NCBI GenBank assembly: GCA_021772875.1
Contig: JAJFLD010000110.1
Coordinates: 1 to 9,304, forward strand
Origin: Ghiorsea sp.
GTDB taxonomy: Bacteria; Pseudomonadota; Zetaproteobacteria; Mariprofundales; Mariprofundaceae
Direction: 5' to 3'
DNA length: 9,304 nt
Below, in pieces: positions 6,795-9,304 of this stretch. The position numbers were made by a program, and so were the translations under genes. The number at the start of each line of letters is the position of its first letter. The stretch's first letter is position 1. Under the pieces are notes generated by a model. That model did not search any database, was not told the DNA's origin, and was given only the letters and a program-made list of their open reading frames with translations.

Positions 6795-7175
6795 TTAATC
6801 GCGGGTGCGTTCTTTGATTCGCCAAATGAAGAATAGTAATATCAAGGCAATAGCAACCAGCATCAATTGTAAACCAAACCTTTCATACAAAATGGTTATA
6901 GATATGGAGAAACCAAACACAATCAGTAAAGTGACTTTGTATTTGGTTTGTCGCGAAATTGTTTTTTCTGCTTCCCATTGTCTTAACCCTGGGCCAACCC
7001 AGCGATTGTGCAGCAGCATTTGATGAAATCGGGGTGAGTTTTTGGAAAAGATTGCCAAAGCAAGAATCAAAAAAGGTGTGCCAGGGATAAGCGGCAACAA
7101 AATGCCAATGATACCAAGCAAAACAAAAAACCAACCTAAAGCTATAAGTAAATGCTGTTGTACAATTTTTCTCAT
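6795..7175 (-). CDS. YbaN/DUF454 family inner-membrane protein
   Basis: A 126-residue membrane protein with hydrophobic segments near 8-30, 33-43, 80-97 and 101-118. The family signature is clear: a glycine-rich first segment, then LPLIPGTPFLILALAIFSK (27-45), SPRFHQMLLHNRWVGPGL (47-64) and a basic ISRQTKYK loop (73-80). Most relatives have TTPF where this one has GTPF. No molecular function is established for the family. ATG 7175 overlaps the cupin stop by 4 nt (ATGA), so translation is probably coupled. It is the last gene of the right-hand minus-strand run. A short imperfect hairpin lies around its stop codon (6782-6806), but no convincing terminator is present. Confidence 0.9.
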   Translation of the reverse strand: MRKIVQQHLLIALGWFFVLLGIIGILLPLIPGTPFLILALAIFSKNSPRFHQMLLHNRWVGPGLRQWEAEKTISRQTKYKVTLLIVFGFSISITILYERFGLQLMLVAIALILLFFIWRIKERTRD

Positions 7176-7510
7176 GGCTGCTGTTTATTCAAATGAACAG
7201 CTAACCAAATGGTTTGTTGATTTGGGGCTGTCCAAGAAACCTTATGTTTGAGGTGTGCAGGGATAAGCAGATGACTTCCTACAATGAGTTGTGTTTCCTG
7301 CCCATCTTCGAATGTTAAAGTTGCAGCACCTTGCATCAGCATCACCCATTCGTCTTGTTCTTGGTCGTACCAACCCGAGGCAGGGGATGTATGACCTTGA
7401 GAGATGACACGTTCGATTTTAATATTGCCCTTTGCAAGTAGCATATCAAAAACTTCTGCATCTGGGCTATTGGGTAAGCCTTCAAAAATATTATCAATTT
7501 TCATGGGCAT
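7172..7510 (-). CDS. Small cupin-domain protein
   Basis: A 112-residue single-domain cupin. Cupin motif 1 spans about 38-70 and includes His40, WYDQ (47-50), DEW (53-55) and GAATLTFEDG (61-70). Motif 2 spans about 78-106 with GSHLLIPAHLKHKV (78-91), where His86 and His89 are probable metal ligands, and TIWLAVH (100-106). Such stand-alone cupins are common in proteobacteria; their reaction is unknown, so metal binding is inferred from the family. The frame is open to an ATG at 7558, but that lies inside the preceding gene. I prefer ATG 7510 because it begins 4 nt after the lipoprotein stop, has AAGGT (7525-7521) 10 nt upstream and gives the usual short N-terminus before KIDNIF. ATG 7504 is a close alternative. 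Confidence 0.88.
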   Translation of the reverse strand: MPMKIDNIFEGLPNSPDAEVFDMLLAKGNIKIERVISQGHTSPASGWYDQEQDEWVMLMQGAATLTFEDGQETQLIVGSHLLIPAHLKHKVSWTAPNQQTIWLAVHLNKQQP

Positions 7511-7514
7511 ACGT

Positions 7515-7937
7515 TTATTTACCTTGCATCCAATCGAGAAAGTCAGCGGAAGTATCAAGCATCATGCCACCAGCAGAGACAATCGAATCATTAACGGCGG
7601 AGGTGAAGGTTCTTATTTCACTATCCTCACAGCGACCTTGTTTTTCAACCCAATGCACTGCATTGCCCAATACTGAAATCGAACCAGAGACAATGAAAGA
7701 GGTCACGGGTATAGCGACCAAGAGAACAAGCACTGCTTTGGAGGAGTCGCTGTTTTGATTAACATCGGCACTTGATTGGAGATACGAGCTGGACAGGTCG
7801 CCAGAAAAATTCATAGCTAAAGCTTTGGTGACCAAATGGCAGGATTCATCTTCAGGTTGGTTGACTGCTTTGACTGTAAAGCAGCCTGATAATATACCAA
7901 ACAAACCCAACCATAATATCAGCTTTAATATTGTCAT
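7515..7937 (-). CDS. Unrecognised small lipoprotein with an internal membrane segment
   Basis: A 140-residue protein I cannot assign to a family. The N-terminus is a lipoprotein signal peptide: Lys5, a hydrophobic core, then lipobox LSGC with Cys19 as the lipidated residue. Removal of the signal would leave about 122 residues. Residues 69-91 (VLVLLVAIPVTSFIVSGSI, 70-88, at the core) form a second hydrophobic stretch, unusual in a lipoprotein, which suggests it is also threaded into the membrane. Cys33 and Cys103 flank that stretch and might form a disulfide. The C-terminus is a short amphipathic region ending DFLDWMQGK. AAGGGG (7953-7948) lies 10 nt before ATG 7937 and overlaps a small palindrome. 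It is followed by the cupin gene after 4 nt, so the two are likely co-translated; a shared role is unproven. Confidence 0.78.
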   Translation of the reverse strand: MTILKLILWLGLFGILSGCFTVKAVNQPEDESCHLVTKALAMNFSGDLSSSYLQSSADVNQNSDSSKAVLVLLVAIPVTSFIVSGSISVLGNAVHWVEKQGRCEDSEIRTFTSAVNDSIVSAGGMMLDTSADFLDWMQGK

Positions 7938-7940
7938 AAG

Positions 7941-7964
7941 TTAAGCGCCCCTTAAGCCACTATA
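7941..7964 (-). promoter_or_regulatory. Possible -10 box and small palindrome before the lipoprotein gene
   Basis: TATAGT (7964-7959) resembles a -10 box, but at 17 nt spacing the -35 position (7987-7982) reads TCGTTA, a poor match. Just downstream, TTAAG (7955-7951), loop GGGCG and CTTAA (7945-7941) form a 5-bp palindrome that covers the probable ribosome binding site AAGGGG and the expected transcription start. It may be an internal promoter with an operator, or chance. Confidence 0.28.
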
Positions 7965-7980
7965 GCGAAAGGTAAGTTGA

Positions 7981-8583
7981 TTAACGAGGATTGGATAAAT
8001 CATTGGCTTTGGCCATACAAGCTGCAGCTTCATGAAAACCACTGGTTTTAAGCTTGGTGATAACTGCGATGATGTCGTCATTGTCCTTATTTTGACTCCA
8101 TTTGAATTTTGCTTCGATGCTTTTGATTTCAAATTCAAAAAGCCGAATAAATTTAAGCATGTTTTTGTAGTGCTTCTCATCGGGAAGCTGCCAACCCATT
8201 TCACCTTCATGGCGAGCTACAATGTCTTGAAAAAGTTGCCAAATTCTTGTTTCATCTTCAATGAACTTGATGTTGCCATAACAATGCACAGCGCTGTAGT
8301 TCCAAGTCGGCACATTAAAATCTGAAACATACATATTTGGTGAAATATAAGCATGGGGGCCAGAGAATATGATACAGACTTCTTCATCAGGGCTGATGTT
8401 GGCTTGAGGATTATTCCGTGCAAAATGACCGTAGTATTTACCATCTTGTAAGCAGTCGATAGGCAAGTGTGTTGCCACGATTTTATGAGCTATGGTGGAA
8501 GTAAGTGTAGCAAAGGGATTATTTTTGATGAAGGTTTGTATGTTTGTACTATCATCAACATCAAAGGCTTGAGGTATATGCAT
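7981..8583 (-). CDS. paiB: PaiB-family FMN-binding protein
   Basis: A 200-residue soluble protein of the PaiB family, FMN-binding split-barrel proteins annotated as negative transcriptional regulators after Bacillus PaiB (protease and sporulation control). Family hallmarks are present in order: the MHIPQAF start, NPFATL (22-27), THLP (38-41), GHFARNNP (52-59), FSGPHAYISPNMY (73-85), VPTWNYSAVHCYG (91-103) and the C-terminal KFKWSQN (159-165). Outside Bacillus a regulatory role is not established; flavin binding is the safer inference. No PaiA-type acetyltransferase gene is next to it. ATG 8583 fits the family N-terminus, yet no ribosome binding site precedes it. A TAATAT (8595-8590) sits at -10 distance from the ATG, but the -35 is weak. 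The upstream thioesterase gene ends 23 nt away. A 5-codon frame (8610-8593) overlaps that gene's stop as ATGA. Confidence 0.9.
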   Translation of the reverse strand: MHIPQAFDVDDSTNIQTFIKNNPFATLTSTIAHKIVATHLPIDCLQDGKYYGHFARNNPQANISPDEEVCIIFSGPHAYISPNMYVSDFNVPTWNYSAVHCYGNIKFIEDETRIWQLFQDIVARHEGEMGWQLPDEKHYKNMLKFIRLFEFEIKSIEAKFKWSQNKDNDDIIAVITKLKTSGFHEAAACMAKANDLSNPR

Positions 8584-8606
8584 ATAATAATATTAACTCA
8601 GCTTTT

Positions 8607-9059
8607 TCATGGTAAACGCACTGCAACATATACACCTTGATGGCTGCCACAAGATTCATCATGACAAAAAACTTCCGAATCTACTGCGATTCGTGCGCGG
8701 CCATGTTTACTGAGCGTTTTGATGAAACGCTCATAATCTTGGGTTGGAGGTAGTTGAGATACGGCTTCAAAATCATCGGTTACAGGGTTTGAGAAATCAA
8801 AGTTGGAGCTTTGAATCACCAACCGCGTATGTAAACCAAGCTCTTTCATTTTGATAAACAATAATGCCCAGCCTGAAAGAATCGCTACGGCAGAAAGGCT
8901 TCCACCAAAGGCAGAGTTGCGGTGGTTGATGTTTTTATCCAAGGGTGCAGATATGGATATCGAAGCACCATCATAATTTTTGATGCCTGCCCCAAGGCCA
9001 GTTGTGATGGGGATGTGTTCGTGCACATAAGTTAAAATTTCGTTGATATCTATTTTCAT
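8607..9059 (-). CDS. YiiD C-terminal-type hotdog thioesterase
   Basis: A 150-residue single-domain protein resembling the putative thioesterase domain found at the C-terminus of YiiD. Characteristic stretches are the PLDKNINHRNSAFGGSLSA region (39-57), with the hotdog helix continuing through ILSGWALLF (60-68), a strand region LVIQSSNFDFSNPV (80-93) and the terminal VYVAVRLP (143-150). It is inferred to hydrolyse an acyl-thioester, possibly acyl-CoA or acyl-ACP; the substrate is unknown. Here it stands alone, without the acetyltransferase domain fused to it in YiiD. The C-terminal part has a CHDESC pair (132-137) that might bind metal or form a disulfide, not a feature I know for the family. 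ATG 9059 is supported by GAGAAGG a few bases upstream. The YciI-like gene ends 62 nt before it. Confidence 0.87.
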   Translation of the reverse strand: MKIDINEILTYVHEHIPITTGLGAGIKNYDGASISISAPLDKNINHRNSAFGGSLSAVAILSGWALLFIKMKELGLHTRLVIQSSNFDFSNPVTDDFEAVSQLPPTQDYERFIKTLSKHGRARIAVDSEVFCHDESCGSHQGVYVAVRLP

Positions 9060-9121
9060 TTCACCTTCTCTTTCATCTTGAGCTGGGCTTGTTGTGTTAT
9101 GATGTTTGTTTGCAGTATAAA

Positions 9122-9304
9122 TTAGCCTGCCATCTGCATCAATTCGGAGACTTCGAGTGAGCCACCAATTTCAAGAAATGGGCAGGTTTTCGCCATGGCC
9201 AATGCTGCATCCATGGAATCAGCTTTAATGATGGTGTAACCCGACATATTTGTTGTGCTTTCTTGCAAAACAGTGCCGTCAGGGTTTACCGTGTTTGTAT
9301 GCTT
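9122..9304 (-). CDS. 3' end of a YciI-like (YCII-related) gene, cut by the window edge
   Basis: The last 60 residues of a minus-strand gene, ending in TAA at 9124-9122; its start lies beyond the right edge. The visible end reads GYTIIKADSMDAALAMAKTC, then PFLEIGGSLEVSELMQMAG. The pattern of a beta-strand, a helix with Ala-rich AALAMAK, then CPFL-x-x-GG-x-x-E-V is typical of the C-terminus of YCII-related proteins, small ferredoxin-fold proteins often described as possible enzymes or as partners of ECF sigma factors. No catalytic claim can be made from this fragment. It leads the right-hand minus-strand run, but the 62-nt gap to the thioesterase gene leaves a separate transcript possible. Confidence 0.82.
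   Translation of the reverse strand, partial: KHTNTVNPDGTVLQESTTNMSGYTIIKADSMDAALAMAKTCPFLEIGGSLEVSELMQMAG

Noticed and set aside
6782..6806. CGCG...CGCG inverted repeat between the convergent genes, a possible shared terminator
   Set aside because: The arms are four base pairs with a mismatch further out and a 11-nt loop. Only a short T-run follows on the minus side, and it overlaps the YbaN-like stop codon.
7511..7558. Upstream start of the cupin frame at ATG 7558
   Set aside because: It lies inside the lipoprotein gene and adds residues absent from typical small cupins. ATG 7510 has a ribosome binding site and follows the preceding stop by 4 nt.
7941..8210. 89-codon minus-strand frame overlapping the PaiB-like gene
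   Set aside because: It is an out-of-frame shadow of the PaiB-like coding sequence with no recognisable features.

Overview
The window is ordinary-looking bacterial chromosome, gene-dense and AT-leaning. The genes suggest a Gram-negative proteobacterium: a PaiB-family protein, a YbaN/DUF454 membrane protein, a YiiD-type thioesterase, a lipobox lipoprotein and a GldA/F/G-type ABC cluster. No rRNA or marker gene is present. A marine or iron-oxidising lineage such as the Zetaproteobacteria is only a guess. I see no tRNA, rRNA, CRISPR array, transposase, integrase or phage gene.

Left edge (1-325). The 5' end of a possible minus-strand gene runs off the window. It has a good ribosome binding site but lies in a GC-rich patch carrying two copies of a hairpin repeat read in different frames, so it may be a repeat rather than a gene. 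Positions 326-1048 (minus) encode an eight-cysteine ferredoxin-like protein.

Centre (1107-6762, plus strand). A canonical sigma70-type promoter (TTGAAA, 17 nt, TAAAAT) is placed so that transcription should begin at the A of the first start codon, which would make a leaderless mRNA. It drives a tightly packed run: ABC ATPase, ABC-2 permease, GldG-like membrane-anchored protein and DUF4340 membrane-anchored protein, joined by two ATGA overlaps and one 3-nt gap. A HAD phosphatase gene then overlaps the end of the DUF4340 gene. The first four genes look like one membrane machine: an ATP-driven ABC-2 transporter plus two large extracytoplasmic subunits anchored at the membrane. A metallophosphoesterase gene with N-terminal membrane segments follows after 45 nt.

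Right part (6795-9304, minus strand). Reading right to left there is the 3' end of a YciI-like gene, a YiiD-type hotdog thioesterase, a PaiB-family FMN-binding protein, an unrecognised lipoprotein, a cupin and a YbaN/DUF454 membrane protein. The last three are tightly packed (4-nt gap, then ATGA overlap). The set looks like a loosely linked group of small housekeeping or stress proteins, not an obvious pathway.

I did not find a clearly new system. The points most worth a second look are the predicted leaderless promoter of the GldA/F/G/DUF4340 cluster, the frame-shifted hairpin repeats at the left edge, the missing canonical start of the HAD gene, and the unidentified lipoprotein with an internal membrane segment.
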